Shown: positions 40,129 through 49,900 of the stretch, in pieces | How the letters are laid out: each line of letters begins with the position of its first letter | Numbering within the stretch: position 1 is the stretch's first letter | DNA from: Roseateles oligotrophus | GTDB taxonomy: Bacteria > Pseudomonadota > Gammaproteobacteria > Burkholderiales > Burkholderiaceae_C | Reading direction: 5' to 3' | NCBI RefSeq assembly: GCF_014204525.1 | Contig: NZ_JACHLP010000011.1 | Coordinates: 108,863-172,862, forward strand | DNA length: 64,000 bases | Made by a program: the position numbers and the translations under genes | Notes under the pieces: generated by a model | Seen by the model: only the letters and a program-made list of their open reading frames with translations | What the model was told of the DNA's origin: nothing | The model's database searches: none

Positions 40129-40380
40129 ATGAGCCTCAAAGAACAATTCGACGCCGCCGTTGCAGCATCCAAGCAACTGCCCGAGCGCCCGGACAATATG
40201 ACCTTGCTCAAGCTCTACGGCCTCTACAAGCAAGGCAGCGCCGGTGATGTGGAAGGCTCGCGCCCCGGCTTCACCGATATGGTGGGCCGCGCCAAGTTCG
40301 ACGCCTGGGCCGCCCTCAAGGGCACGAGTACCGACGAAGCCCAGCAGCAATACATCGATTTGATCGAGTCGCTCAAATAA
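40129..40380 (+). CDS. Acyl-CoA-binding protein
   Basis: An 83-residue four-helix acyl-CoA-binding protein with the classic motif LLKLYGLYKQGSAGDVEG and KFDAWAALKGTSTDEAQQQY. It binds medium/long-chain acyl-CoA and can supply acyltransferases. ATG 40129 has AAGGAG 8 nt upstream. It is divergent from WS/DGAT and followed by a strong intrinsic terminator. Confidence 0.96.
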   Translation: MSLKEQFDAAVAASKQLPERPDNMTLLKLYGLYKQGSAGDVEGSRPGFTDMVGRAKFDAWAALKGTSTDEAQQQYIDLIESLK

Positions 40381-40402
40381 GCAGCGCGTCCCGCGCCACT
40401 GC

Positions 40403-40424
40403 GCCGGCCTCAGGCCGGCTTTTT
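40403..40424 (+). terminator. Intrinsic terminator after acyl-CoA-binding protein gene
   Basis: GCCGGCC pairs with GGCCGGC over a 3-nt loop, followed by TTTTT and then CTT. It lies 22 bp after the stop and runs into the 3' end of the convergent PHA-system gene. Confidence 0.85.
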
Positions 40425-40733
40425 CTTGGCCGGCTTGCTCGGCTCGGCGGCCAGCAAGGCGTCCAGCTCTTTCTGGATCTCGCCCTCGATGCTGGACTTG
40501 AAGGCCCCAAGCAGCAGGCCCAGCTTGGCGTGCAGATCGAAGTGCTTGGCGGCCACCACCAGCTCACCCTTAACGCCGGAGCGGCTGAATTCCACCGTGT
40601 CGCTGCTCTTGCCTTCGAGCACGGTGCATTCCATATCGAATTTGGCCTCGACCTGCTCGGCCCAGGCCCAGGCGATTTCGCGGGCGCGCTTGAGGCCCAG
40701 TTCATGGTCTCGGTGGATGCGGATATCGGCCAT
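40410..40733 (-). CDS. Polyhydroxyalkanoic acid system family protein
   Basis: A 107-residue small basic protein starting MADIRIHRDHELGLKRAREI and ending in a Lys/Pro-rich tail, matching the PHA granule region family (TIGR02610-like; named from memory). Members are encoded in PHA-producing proteobacteria and may associate with granules; the function is not established. The aminopeptidase gene ends 6 bp upstream on the same strand, so it may be cotranscribed with that gene and the oxidoreductase. Confidence 0.82.
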   Translation of the reverse strand: MADIRIHRDHELGLKRAREIAWAWAEQVEAKFDMECTVLEGKSSDTVEFSRSGVKGELVVAAKHFDLHAKLGLLLGAFKSSIEGEIQKELDALLAAEPSKPAKKKPA

Positions 40734-40738
40734 GATTT

Positions 40739-41800
40739 TCAGTCTCCAGGCTGGTGATTCTTGGTAGGTAACAGCAATTGCTGCTGGCGCTGTGATTTTG
40801 GCAGGGCCGCCAGGCGCTGCACCTCGGCATAAAAGCGCGGCCAGTCGCCGCCCTGGGCGTCCAGCAAGGCCTCGAAGGCGGGGCTCAGCTCGTTATAGGC
40901 CGCCAGCAGGGCCAGGCTGGCGTTATTGGCCTGGGCCGCCCAGGCCCCCAGGCCTGGCTCGGCGCGCAGGGCCCGCATCAGCTCGGCCTTGGCGCTGCGC
41001 TTCTCGGCCTCGCTCAGCGGGCCACGGTAAAGCGCCTCCAGCTGCGCCCGGTAGCGGCCGGCCAGGGCACGAAAGCGCTCGCGCCCGCGCTGCCGCCCCT
41101 CATAGGCCTCGCGGGCCGGCGCGTCGGCCCGCTGCGCCAGCCAGGCCTGGGCGCCGCGCCGCTCCACGGCCGTGGCAAAGGCCTCGTTGAAGGCCGTGTC
41201 GTCGGCCACATAGACCAGTTGGTGGGCCAGCTCATGAAAGATCAGGCCGGCCAGCTCGCCCTCGGGGTAGCGGATGAAGCTGCTCAGCAAGGGGTCGCCG
41301 CCCAGCCAATTGCTCCAGCCCAAGGTGGAATAGGCCGGCACAGGGTAGACCAGCACCTCCAGCCCGGGCTCCTCGGCCTGCAAAGCCCGCGCATAGGCCT
41401 GCGCCTCGGCCGGGTCGAAGTAACCGCGATAGCCCACGCAGCCCATCAGCGGGAAACACCAGGTCTTGAGCCGCAGGCTCAGCTCGGGCGCGGCCACCAC
41501 ATTCCAGACCACGGCCTCGCGCCGCAGATCGGCATAACGCCGATAGCTGGCGTTGTCGGGCAGCTGCAGCTGCTGGACGGAGAACTCGCGCAGGCGCTGG
41601 GCCAGGCGCAGGCGCTCGCCCAGCTCGGCGCTTGTCTGCGGGTCTTGCAGCAAGCGCTCCACCGGCTGGGCCGAGGCCAGCAAGCGCAGATGCCCGCCCG
41701 CCGACTGGCTCAGATAAGCCAGTTGGGCGCAGCCTGACACCCCGGCCAACAGCAGCGCCGCCGCCAACAGCGCCAGCAGCTTGCGGCCCGGCTTCATCAT
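40739..41800 (-). CDS. Predicted lipoprotein aminopeptidase (zinc, HELAH)
   Basis: A product of about 353 residues with a lipoprotein signal (LLAAALLLAGVSGCAQ, acylated Cys). The middle carries the zinc-peptidase motif FHELAHQLVYVADD with a downstream Glu in FNEAFATAVERRG. It matches the COG4324 predicted-aminopeptidase family in layout. Two consecutive ATGs (41800, 41797) are possible; the first overlaps the oxidoreductase stop (TGATG), indicating coupling. Substrate unknown; periplasmic site inferred from the lipobox. Confidence 0.85.
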   Translation of the reverse strand: MMKPGRKLLALLAAALLLAGVSGCAQLAYLSQSAGGHLRLLASAQPVERLLQDPQTSAELGERLRLAQRLREFSVQQLQLPDNASYRRYADLRREAVVWNVVAAPELSLRLKTWCFPLMGCVGYRGYFDPAEAQAYARALQAEEPGLEVLVYPVPAYSTLGWSNWLGGDPLLSSFIRYPEGELAGLIFHELAHQLVYVADDTAFNEAFATAVERRGAQAWLAQRADAPAREAYEGRQRGRERFRALAGRYRAQLEALYRGPLSEAEKRSAKAELMRALRAEPGLGAWAAQANNASLALLAAYNELSPAFEALLDAQGGDWPRFYAEVQRLAALPKSQRQQQLLLPTKNHQPGD

Positions 41801-43875
41801 CAGGCGGCCAGCGCTTCCAGCTCCACCAGGCAATCGTAGAAGCTCGGCGCCTGGCCCATATCGGTGAGGCCCTGATGGGTCACCTCATTGACATTGCTGC
41901 CGGCCGCGCCCAGCTTGCGCCACCACACGCCCAGGCCGTTGACCACGCCGGGCCGGGCCCGCGCGCTGACGGCCAGGCGGCAGACATAGCTGCCGCGGTC
42001 GTTGAAGACGCGCACCATGGCGCCGTCCTGCAGGCCGCGGGCGGCGGCGTCCTCGGCGTGCACCTCGACCAGGGGCTCGCCTTCGATATCGCGCAAGCTC
42101 TTCACATTGACGAAGCTGGAGTTGAGGAAGTTGCGCGCCGGCGGCGAGATCATGGCCAGTGGGTAGCGCCGCGCAAGATCAGGGTTAGAGGCCCGGCTTT
42201 CGTAATTGGCCACATAGTCGGCGCCGGCCGCCTGCACCCGGCCATTGGCCGTGGGGAAGCCGCCGGCGGCAAAAGGCGCGTCGGCCAGGGGCAGGCTTTG
42301 CCAGCCCTGGGCCCGCAAGGCCTCGAAGTCGATGGCGGAGGTGAAGGCCTGGCGCGCCAGCTGCTCGTCCGTCTCGGCAAAGCAGGGCTCGGTGAACCCC
42401 ATGGCGGCGGCCAGCTCGCGGAAGATCTGGGTATTGGACTTGGCCTCGCCGATGGGCGCGATGGCTTGCTCGTTGATCAGCACATCGGTATGGCCATAGC
42501 TGGTGTGCACATCCAGATGCTCCAGCTGGGTGGTGGCGGGCAGGACGTAATCGGCCAGATCGGCGGTGTCGGTCATGAAGTGCTCCAACACCACGGTGAA
42601 GAGGTCGCTGCGCGCAAAGCCGCTCACCACCTTGGGCGACTCCGGCGCCACGGCCACCGGATTGCTGTTGTAGACGATCAAGGCCTCAATCCTGGGGCCG
42701 AAATCGGCCGAGGACGGGCGCAGCAAGTCGTCGCCTATCGTGCTCATATTGATGATGCGCGGCTCGGGGCCTTGCAGCAGCTCGGGTTTTTCCAGCCGGG
42801 CCGAGTTCTTGAAGGGCGCGACCCAGCCCGAGGCCGACAAGAGCAGGCCACCGGCACGGTTGCGCCAGGCGCCGGTCAGGCAGGGCAGCAAGGCCACCAG
42901 GCGCACCGCATTGCCGCCGCCGCGCACCCGCTGCATGCCGTAGTTCAGGCGGATGGCGGCCGGCTGGGTCTGCCCATAGTCGCGCGCCAGCTGAACCACC
43001 TCCTCGGCCGTGATGCCGCAGACCTCGGCCACCCGCTCGGGCGGCCATTGCAGGGCGCGGGCCTTGAGCTCGTCCCAGCCGTCGACATGGGCGTTCAGAT
43101 AGTCGTGGTCCAGCCAGTCGTGCTGGATCAGCTCATGCATCAGGCCCAGGGCCAGGGCGCCATCGCTGCCGGGCAGCAGGGCGATGTGCTGATGGCATTT
43201 ATCGGCGGTCTCGGTCTTGCGTGGATCGATGCAGATCAGCTTGGCCCCCGCCCGCTTGGCCTGGTTGGCGAAGGTCCAGAAATGCAGATTGGAGGCGATC
43301 GAATTGCTGCCCCAGATCAGGATCAGCTTGCTCTCCGCAAAAAAGGGCAGATGCATGCCCACCTTGTGGCCGTAGGTGGCCGTCATGGCCGCGCCGCCGG
43401 CACCGGCGCAGATGGTGCGATCCAGGCGCGAGGCCCCCAGGCGGTTGAAGAAGCGGGCCGAGATGCTCTCCCCCTGGATCAGGCCCATGGTGCCGGCATA
43501 ACTGTAAGGCAGTATGGCTTGCGGATCGCGGGCGGCAATCGCCTGCAGCCGGGCGGCGATATCGTCCAGGGCCTCGCGCCAGCTAACGGGCTCGAAGCGC
43601 GGTGCCTCATGCTTGGCGCTGACGCGCTTGAGCGGGCGCAACACGCGCTCCGCGTGATAGGTGCGCTCCGCATAACGCGAAACCTTGGTGCACAGGGCGC
43701 CATGGGTGCTGCGGTGCTCGGCCGCGCCCTGCACCTTGATCACCCGCTCGTTCTCGACGGTGATCTTCAGCGCACAGGTGTCGGGGCAGTCGTGCGGGCA
43801 GGCGCCCTTGACGACGCGAGAGGCAGACTGGGACGCAGACGGGGAGAGGGGCGAGTAAGGGTCGGCTTGGCTCAT
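41800..43875 (-). CDS. Molybdopterin-dependent oxidoreductase
   Basis: The 691-residue enzyme has an N-terminal [4Fe-4S] motif (CPHDCPDTCALK with a later Cys in GALCTKV), then the molybdopterin oxidoreductase domain (GSNSIASNLHFW; ICIDPRKTETAD). It ends in a C-terminal molybdopterin dinucleotide-binding domain (AEDAAARGLQDGAMVRVF). No Tat motif is seen, so it is likely cytoplasmic. No partner subunits are adjacent; the substrate is unknown. The start at 43875 (MSQADP) is preferred over 43911. It is divergent from the chemoreceptor. Confidence 0.92.
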   Translation of the reverse strand: MSQADPYSPLSPSASQSASRVVKGACPHDCPDTCALKITVENERVIKVQGAAEHRSTHGALCTKVSRYAERTYHAERVLRPLKRVSAKHEAPRFEPVSWREALDDIAARLQAIAARDPQAILPYSYAGTMGLIQGESISARFFNRLGASRLDRTICAGAGGAAMTATYGHKVGMHLPFFAESKLILIWGSNSIASNLHFWTFANQAKRAGAKLICIDPRKTETADKCHQHIALLPGSDGALALGLMHELIQHDWLDHDYLNAHVDGWDELKARALQWPPERVAEVCGITAEEVVQLARDYGQTQPAAIRLNYGMQRVRGGGNAVRLVALLPCLTGAWRNRAGGLLLSASGWVAPFKNSARLEKPELLQGPEPRIINMSTIGDDLLRPSSADFGPRIEALIVYNSNPVAVAPESPKVVSGFARSDLFTVVLEHFMTDTADLADYVLPATTQLEHLDVHTSYGHTDVLINEQAIAPIGEAKSNTQIFRELAAAMGFTEPCFAETDEQLARQAFTSAIDFEALRAQGWQSLPLADAPFAAGGFPTANGRVQAAGADYVANYESRASNPDLARRYPLAMISPPARNFLNSSFVNVKSLRDIEGEPLVEVHAEDAAARGLQDGAMVRVFNDRGSYVCRLAVSARARPGVVNGLGVWWRKLGAAGSNVNEVTHQGLTDMGQAPSFYDCLVELEALAA

Positions 43876-43995
43876 CCCTCTACTATTGCACAGCGCCAAA
43901 AGCGCCGGCATTCACAGTCTTATCCGCAGCTCGCCCGGCGCGGAATTCGCACATGATCAGCGCCTAAAGATGATCAGAATCCGCAGGGAGCTACC

Positions 43996-45537
43996 ATGAC
44001 TTTTCTTTCCTCCACCAGCCTGCGCACGCGGGTGCTGACGGGCTTTGGCCTGACCATGGCCGTGATGATGCTGGCCGCCGCCCTGGGGCTGATGCGCGTG
44101 GCCACCCTCAGCGACCGGTTGGAATCCCTGGTCGCCAACGAAGTACGGGCCCTGGACCTGGCCCGCCGCTGGGCCGGCCTCACCGAGGCCAATATCCAGC
44201 GCCGCATGGTGCAGATGGTGGTGGAGGACAAGGCCTTTGTGGAAGCCTTCACCAGCAAGAGCAAGGTGGTCTCGGCCACCATCGAGCAGTTGCAGAAAGA
44301 GGTGGACCTGCTCAGCCAGTCCGAACGCAGCAATGCCTTGCACGAACAAGTCATGAACACCCGCAAGCAGTACCAGGCGCTGCGCGACTCCCTCTACAAG
44401 CAGACGGCTGCCGGCGAGGACGGCAAGGTCCGCATCGTCAAGGAGCTGATCCCGGTGATGAACCAGTATCTGGAGGCGCTGGGGGCCTATGCCGACAATA
44501 TGCAGGCCGAACTGCGCAACGCCGTGGACCAAGCCACCCAGGAGGCCCGCCATGCCCGCAACCTGACCCTGGCCATCCTGCTGGCGGCCATCGCCTGCGG
44601 CGCGGTCATCGCCATCGTCATCACCCGCTCGGTCACCGAGCCGGTGTCGGCCGCCCAGGAAGTGGCCCAACGCATTGCCACCGGCGATCTGTCCGGCCAG
44701 TTGCAGGTCCAGGGCCAGGACGAGCTGGCGCGGCTGCAACAGGCCTTGAGCGATATGCAGGGCCAGCTGCGCCTGACCATGGCCGATGTGCGCACCGCCG
44801 CCGAGCAGGTGCAGACCAGCTCCTCCGAGATCGCCTCCGGCAGCCTGGACCTGTCCAACCGCACCGAGCAGGCCGCCAGCAGCCTGGAGCAGACCGGCGC
44901 GGCCCTGCAGCAACTGACCCAGACCGTCAACGACAATGCCGGCGCCTCCCGCCAGGCCGACCAGCTGGCGGCCAGCGCCGCCGGCGTGGCCCAGCAAGGT
45001 GGCGCCATGGTGCAACGCGTGGTCGAGACCATGAGCGACATCCAGCGCGCCTCGGGCAAGATCGGCGACATCATCGGCGTCATCGACGGCATCGCCTTCC
45101 AGACCAATATCCTGGCCCTCAATGCCGCCGTCGAGGCGGCCCGGGCCGGCGAGCAGGGGCGCGGCTTTGCCGTCGTGGCCGCCGAGGTGCGCAGCCTGGC
45201 CGGCCGCAGCGCCCAGGCCGCCAAGGAGATCAAGACCCTGATCTCGGAAACCATCGCCCAGGTGGAGCGCGGCAGCGATCTGGTCTCGCAGGCGGGCAGC
45301 AAGATCACCGAGGTGGTCGGCAGCGTGGAGCGGGTGACGACGGTGATCTCCGGCATTGCCGGCCAGTCCGGCAGCCAGGCCACCACCTTGAATGAAATCG
45401 GCCAGGCCGTGCAGCAGCTGGACCAGATGACGCAGCAAAACGCCGCCCTGGTGGAACAAAGCGCCGCCTCCGCCGAAAGCCTGCGGGAGCAAGCCGGCCG
45501 CCTGCTGTCCACCGTCTCGCAGTTCCGCCTCGGCTGA
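43996..45537 (+). CDS. Methyl-accepting chemotaxis protein
   Basis: The 513-residue chemoreceptor has membrane helix 1 (about 11-33), a periplasmic four-helix-type sensor, helix 2 (about 188-210), a HAMP linker and a cytoplasmic signalling coiled coil. The coil has the conserved hairpin [20 protein letters not shown] and [20 protein letters not shown]. Methylation regions with Glu/Gln pairs flank it. There is no C-terminal CheR-binding pentapeptide. It is alone, not beside che genes. Confidence 0.95.
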   Translation: MTFLSSTSLRTRVLTGFGLTMAVMMLAAALGLMRVATLSDRLESLVANEVRALDLARRWAGLTEANIQRRMVQMVVEDKAFVEAFTSKSKVVSATIEQLQKEVDLLSQSERSNALHEQVMNTRKQYQALRDSLYKQTAAGEDGKVRIVKELIPVMNQYLEALGAYADNMQAELRNAVDQATQEARHARNLTLAILLAAIACGAVIAIVITRSVTEPVSAAQEVAQRIATGDLSGQLQVQGQDELARLQQALSDMQGQLRLTMADVRTAAEQVQTSSSEIASGSLDLSNRTEQAASSLEQTGAALQQLTQTVNDNAGASRQADQLAASAAGVAQQGGAMVQRVVETMSDIQRASGKIGDIIGVIDGIAFQTNILALNAAVEAARAGEQGRGFAVVAAEVRSLAGRSAQAAKEIKTLISETIAQVERGSDLVSQAGSKITEVVGSVERVTTVISGIAGQSGSQATTLNEIGQAVQQLDQMTQQNAALVEQSAASAESLREQAGRLLSTVSQFRLG

Positions 45538-45686
45538 GTCAGACCGGGCCGGTCGCAATAAATTGAAACAAGCGTCGCGCCCTAGCGTCAAGCCTTCACG
45601 GACAGCACCCTCCAGCCATCAAAATGCGGGGCGCCGGCAGGATCATCCCGACCCTGCACCACCCCATCGTCTTGAGGGAGCCCCAC

Positions 45687-46823
45687 TTGCAAAGAAGACA
45701 AATCCTCAGGCAAGGCCTGAGCGGCCTGGCTGCTCTGAGTATCAGCGGCCTGTCCCGGGCCGATGAGAAGCGCGCCATCGTGCTGGGCCAGTCCGCCGCG
45801 CTGAGCGGCCCGACGGCCCAGCTGGGCCTGCAGATGCAGGCCGGCGCCAGACTCTTCTTCGACGCCCTGAACGCGAGCGGCGGCGTGAACGGCCTGCCGG
45901 TCGTGTTGAAAAGCCTGGACGATGGCTACGAGCCCGAGCGCTGCAAGGCCAATACCGAGGCCTTGATCGCCGACGAGGTCTTCGCCCTGTTCGGCTATGT
46001 GGGCACGCCCACCTCGCTGGCCGCCCTGCCCCTGGTCAACACGGCCAAGATCCCCTTCTTCGCGCCGCTCACCGGCGCGCAAGCCCTGCGCGAACCCTTC
46101 AGCCGCTGGGTCTTCCATCTGCGTGCCTCGTATAACGACGAGATGGCACTGATCGTCAAACAGCTGACCCAGCTGGGCCTGAACCGCATCGCCGTCTTCC
46201 ATCAGAACGACAGCTATGGCCAGGCCGGCCTGAACGGCGCCCAGCTTGCGCTCAAGGCGCAGGGCCTGGCACCCACGGGGGTGGCCACGGTGGAACGCAA
46301 CTCGGTCGATGTGGCCAAGGCGGTGAAGGCGCTGATCCAGGGCCGCCACCCCGAGGCCATCGTCCTGGTCAGCGCCTACAAGAGCTGCGCCGCCTTCATC
46401 CGCGAGGCCCGCAAGGCCGGCTATGGCGGCCTGATCTACAACGTCTCCTTCGTCGGCACCCAAGCCCTGTCGGACGAGCTGGGCCGCGACGCTGCCGGTG
46501 TGGCGGTCAGCCAGGTGATGCCCTACCCCTACGGCACGGCCTCCGGTGTGGTGGCCGAGTACCAGGCCGCCCTGCGCAAGGCCGGCGGCGACGCGCGCCC
46601 CAACTACACGGCCCTGGAGGGCTATCTGGCCGCCAAGGTCATCAGCGAAGGCCTGCGCCGCATGGGCAGCAAGCCCAGCCGTGAGGGCCTGGTGACGGCG
46701 CTGGAATCCATGCACGACTTCAACGCCGGCGGCTTCCGCGTCAACTTCGGCCCACACGATCACCAGGGCTCGGGCTTTGTGGAGCTCTCGCTGCTGACGG
46801 GGGATGGCAAGGTCAGGCATTGA
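45687..46823 (+). CDS. ABC transporter substrate-binding protein, LivJ/family 6 type
   Basis: The 378-residue periplasmic binding protein has a start QRRQILRQGLSGLAALSISG that looks like a twin-Arg-like or Sec signal. The fold begins IVLGQSAALSGPTAQLGLQM, with VLKSLDDGYEPERCKANTEA and the hinge FFAPLTGAQALREPF typical of branched-chain-type receptors. The TTG at 45687 is preferred because GAGGGAG lies about 8 nt upstream; an ATG at 45624 adds an unconserved leader. No transporter genes adjoin it; the orphan LivM permease is nearly 30 kb away. Confidence 0.85.
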   Translation: MQRRQILRQGLSGLAALSISGLSRADEKRAIVLGQSAALSGPTAQLGLQMQAGARLFFDALNASGGVNGLPVVLKSLDDGYEPERCKANTEALIADEVFALFGYVGTPTSLAALPLVNTAKIPFFAPLTGAQALREPFSRWVFHLRASYNDEMALIVKQLTQLGLNRIAVFHQNDSYGQAGLNGAQLALKAQGLAPTGVATVERNSVDVAKAVKALIQGRHPEAIVLVSAYKSCAAFIREARKAGYGGLIYNVSFVGTQALSDELGRDAAGVAVSQVMPYPYGTASGVVAEYQAALRKAGGDARPNYTALEGYLAAKVISEGLRRMGSKPSREGLVTALESMHDFNAGGFRVNFGPHDHQGSGFVELSLLTGDGKVRH

Positions 46824-46909
46824 GGGGCGGCGGGGCGCGGGTAAACTCGAAACCAGGGCGCGCCAACCAGCTCCGTGCTCGCTGGCGCTGCGCATTTTGA
46901 GGAAGCGCC

Positions 46910-48106
46910 ATGAAGCTGATCGACACCATTCTGAGCGATGCCCCCGGCATCCAAGCCCTGCGGCGCGACATCCACGCCCACCCCGAGCTGTGTTTCCAGG
47001 AGCAGCGCACCGCCGATGTGATTGCCAAGGCCTTGACGGAATGGGGCATCCCCGTGCACCGCGGCCTGGGCAAGACCGGCGTGGTGGGCATCGTCAAGAA
47101 CGGCACGTCGACCCGCGCCGTGGGCCTGCGCGCCGATATCGACGCCCTGCCCATGACCGAGCACAACAAGTTTGCGCACGCCAGCACCTACCCCGGCAAG
47201 ATGCACGCCTGCGGCCACGACGGCCACACGGCCATGCTGCTGGCGGCGGCCAAGCATCTGGCCACAAACCGCAATTTCGACGGCACGGTCTACTTGGTCT
47301 TCCAGCCCGCCGAAGAAGGCGGCGGCGGCGCACGCGAGATGATCAAGGACGGGCTGTTCGAGCTTTTTCCCATGGAGGCCATCTTCGGCGCGCACAACTG
47401 GCCCGGCATGGCGGCCGGCGAGTTCGCCGTCAAGAGCGGGCCGGTGTTCGCCTCCAGCAATGAGTTCTTCATCACCCTGCGCGGCAAGGGCGCGCATGCG
47501 GCCATGCCGCATCTGGGCATTGATCCGGTGCCGGCGGCCTGCCAGATGGTGCAGGCCTTCCAGACCATCATCACCCGCAACAAGCGGCCCATCGATGCCG
47601 GCGTGATCTCGGTCACCACCATCCATGCGGGCGAGGCCACCAATGTGATCCCGGACGCCTGTCATCTCGAGGGCACGGTGCGCACCTTCACGCTGGAGAC
47701 CCTGGACCTGATCGAGCGCCGCATGCAAACCGTGGCGCAAAGCATTGCCGAGGCCTTTGAGCTGGAATGCGAGTTCCGCTTCAAGCGCAATTACCCGCCC
47801 ACCATCAACCACGCGGCCGAGACCGAGTTCGTGCGCCAGCAGCTCAGCGCGATGGCCGGCCCCGACAAGGTGCAGGAATTCGAACCCACCATGGGCGCCG
47901 AGGACTTCAGCTTCTTTCTGCAGCAGACGCCGGGCTGCTACTTCCTGATCGGCAATGGCGACGGCAGCCACCGCGTCGGCGGCCACGGCCTGGGGCCCTG
48001 CATGCTGCACAACCCCAGCTATGACTTCAACGACGCGCTGATCCCCCTGGGCGGCTCCATGTGGGTGCGCCTGGCCGAGGCCTGGCTGAACCGGCCACAG
48101 CCATGA
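46910..48106 (+). CDS. M20 family amidohydrolase (hippurate hydrolase-like)
   Basis: The 398-residue cytoplasmic metallo-amidohydrolase starts RRDIHAHPELCFQEQRTADV. Metal ligands lie in MHACGHDGHTAMLL, QPAEEGGGGA and the C-terminal MGAEDFSFFLQ; the dimerisation domain is around LRGKGAHAAMPHLGIDP. Family members cleave N-acyl amino acids or hippurate. Its stop overlaps the next gene by ATGA, so it is coupled to an M14-like hydrolase. The substrate is unproven. Confidence 0.92.
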   Translation: MKLIDTILSDAPGIQALRRDIHAHPELCFQEQRTADVIAKALTEWGIPVHRGLGKTGVVGIVKNGTSTRAVGLRADIDALPMTEHNKFAHASTYPGKMHACGHDGHTAMLLAAAKHLATNRNFDGTVYLVFQPAEEGGGGAREMIKDGLFELFPMEAIFGAHNWPGMAAGEFAVKSGPVFASSNEFFITLRGKGAHAAMPHLGIDPVPAACQMVQAFQTIITRNKRPIDAGVISVTTIHAGEATNVIPDACHLEGTVRTFTLETLDLIERRMQTVAQSIAEAFELECEFRFKRNYPPTINHAAETEFVRQQLSAMAGPDKVQEFEPTMGAEDFSFFLQQTPGCYFLIGNGDGSHRVGGHGLGPCMLHNPSYDFNDALIPLGGSMWVRLAEAWLNRPQP

Positions 48107-49230
48107 AGACCGAATTTGACGCCGCCCAGGCATCGAGTTATTTCTCGGCCAGCTATGCCGAGGCCCGCGCCAAATTCATCGCCGCCGCCGAGGCCGCCGG
48201 CCTGGACGTCGAACCGCACTGGCACCCCTTGCTGGGCCGCGAGGGCGAGCGCCTGGCCATGGACATCGTGCGCCAAGGGGCACCCAAGGCGCGCAAGCTC
48301 TTGATCATCAGCAGCGCCTGCCACGGCGTGGAAGGCTTTTGCGGCTCGGGCATTCAAACCGCCTTGCTCAGCGACGCCGGCTGGCGGGCCGCCGTGCGGG
48401 CGCAGCCCGAGCTGGCCGTGCTCCATATCCACGCCCTCAACCCCTGGGGTTTTTCCTGGCTGCGCCGGGTCACGCAGGAGGGGGTGGACCTGAACCGCAA
48501 TTTCCACGACTTCGCCCAGCACGCCCCGCTGCCGGCCAACCCGGGCTACGAAGAAATCGCCAGCGCCCTGCTGCCCCCGCACTGGCCGCCCACGGCCGCC
48601 GACGAGGCGCTGCTGGCCGACTACGCCGCCCGCCACGGCGAGGCCGCCCTGCAGCAAGCCATCAGCGGCGGCCAGTACACGCATGAGCTCGGCCTGTTCT
48701 ACGGCGGCCATGCGCCGACCTGGAGCCAGCAGACCCTGCGCCATGTGCTGCAAGAACAAGGCGCCGGCGCCAGCGACATCGCCTGGATAGATCTGCACAC
48801 CGGCCTGGGGCCTAATGGCCATGGCGAGCGCATCTTTGCCGGCTCGGCGCAAGACCCCGGTCAACTCGCCCGCGCCCGCGCCTGGTGGGGGCCCGAAGTC
48901 ACCTCGCTGGCCGAGGGCAGCGCCAGCTCCGCGCCCCTGGTGGGCCTGATGTGGCCGGTGATAGCAAGTTGCTGCCCGCAGGCCCGCTACACCGGCATCG
49001 CGCTGGAATTCGGCACCGTGCCGCTGAAAGCCATGATCGATGCCCTGCGCGCCGACCACTGGCTGGAGGCTCACCCCGAGGCCTCTGCAGATCAGCTGCG
49101 CAGCATCAAGCAGCAGATACGCGACGCCTTTTATATTGACAGCCCCGCATGGAAACAAGCCCTGCTGCGCCAGGCCTTTGAGGCCGCGCAGCAGGCATTG
49201 AATGGTCTCGCAACAAATCATGAGCAGTAA
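48103..49230 (+). CDS. M14 family metallopeptidase (DUF2817)
   Basis: A 375-residue zinc-carboxypeptidase-like protein. Zinc ligands His and Glu are in SSACHGVEGFCGSG and a third His probably in WIDLHTGLGP; VDLNRNFHDF and the likely catalytic Glu in ALEFGTVP complete the DUF2817 pattern. It overlaps the M20 gene by 4 bp and the DUF1415 gene by 29 bp if that starts at 49202. Acting with the M20 enzyme on acylated amino acids or peptides is plausible but inferred. Confidence 0.87.
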   Translation: MKTEFDAAQASSYFSASYAEARAKFIAAAEAAGLDVEPHWHPLLGREGERLAMDIVRQGAPKARKLLIISSACHGVEGFCGSGIQTALLSDAGWRAAVRAQPELAVLHIHALNPWGFSWLRRVTQEGVDLNRNFHDFAQHAPLPANPGYEEIASALLPPHWPPTAADEALLADYAARHGEAALQQAISGGQYTHELGLFYGGHAPTWSQQTLRHVLQEQGAGASDIAWIDLHTGLGPNGHGERIFAGSAQDPGQLARARAWWGPEVTSLAEGSASSAPLVGLMWPVIASCCPQARYTGIALEFGTVPLKAMIDALRADHWLEAHPEASADQLRSIKQQIRDAFYIDSPAWKQALLRQAFEAAQQALNGLATNHEQ

Positions 49231-49786
49231 CAACACCCTCCCCCCCGACGCCGCCCAGGTCCAGCAGGAAACCCAGGCCTGGCTGGAGAAGGCCGTCATC
49301 GGCCTCAATCTCTGCCCCTTTGCCAAGAGCGTGCATGTCAATCAACGCCTGCGTTATGTGGTCAGCGCGGCCAGCACGCCGGAGGACTTGCTGAAGGAGC
49401 TGGCCCGCGAGCTGCTGGCCCTGAAGCGCGCCGACCCGGACGAGATCGAGACCAGCTTGCTGATCCACCCCCAGGTGCTGAACGACTTCCTGGACTTCAA
49501 CGACTTCCTGGGCGCGGCCGACGCCTTGGTGGAGGACCTGGCGCTGGATGGTGAGCTGCAGATCGCCAGCTTCCACCCGCAATACCAGTTCGCCGGCACC
49601 GAGGTGGACGAGATCAGCAACTACAGCAACCGCTCGCCCTACCCCACGCTGCATCTGCTGCGCGAGAGCAGCATTGAGCGCGCCACCGAGACCATGGCCG
49701 ACACCGATGCGATTTACGAAGCCAATATGGCCACGCTGGAGAAGCTGGGGCTGCAAGGCTGGAAGGCGCTGGGCCTGAAAGCCTGA
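49202..49786 (+). CDS. DUF1415 domain-containing protein
   Basis: A 194-residue soluble protein whose core WLEKAVIGLNLCPFAKSVH, FLDFNDFLGAADALVEDL and FHPQYQFAGTEVDEISNYSN is the DUF1415 signature. The function is not known to me. The ATG at 49202 has AGG 6 nt upstream and overlaps the M14 gene; ATG 49220 (MSSNN) is an alternative. It is the last gene of the M20-M14-DUF1415 run. Confidence 0.9.
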   Translation: MVSQQIMSSNNTLPPDAAQVQQETQAWLEKAVIGLNLCPFAKSVHVNQRLRYVVSAASTPEDLLKELARELLALKRADPDEIETSLLIHPQVLNDFLDFNDFLGAADALVEDLALDGELQIASFHPQYQFAGTEVDEISNYSNRSPYPTLHLLRESSIERATETMADTDAIYEANMATLEKLGLQGWKALGLKA

Positions 49787-49900
49787 GCCGCTGGCGCGGC
49801 GGCAAAAAAACACTCACCCCAATCAGGGACAAGCCAGCCCGGCCGGGCGTGGCAGGAGTAAAAGCGCTGAACACCCACCAGCCCAGCAGGAGTGCAGCCC

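Noticed and set aside
41632..43956. A 774-codon plus-strand open frame opposite the aminopeptidase and molybdopterin oxidoreductase
   Set aside because: The minus strand carries intact HELAH and molybdopterin domains; the plus-strand translation has no motifs.
43957..45591. A 544-codon minus-strand open frame opposite the chemoreceptor
   Set aside because: Leu/Gly/Ala-rich shadow of the chemoreceptor coiled coil; no start context or domain.
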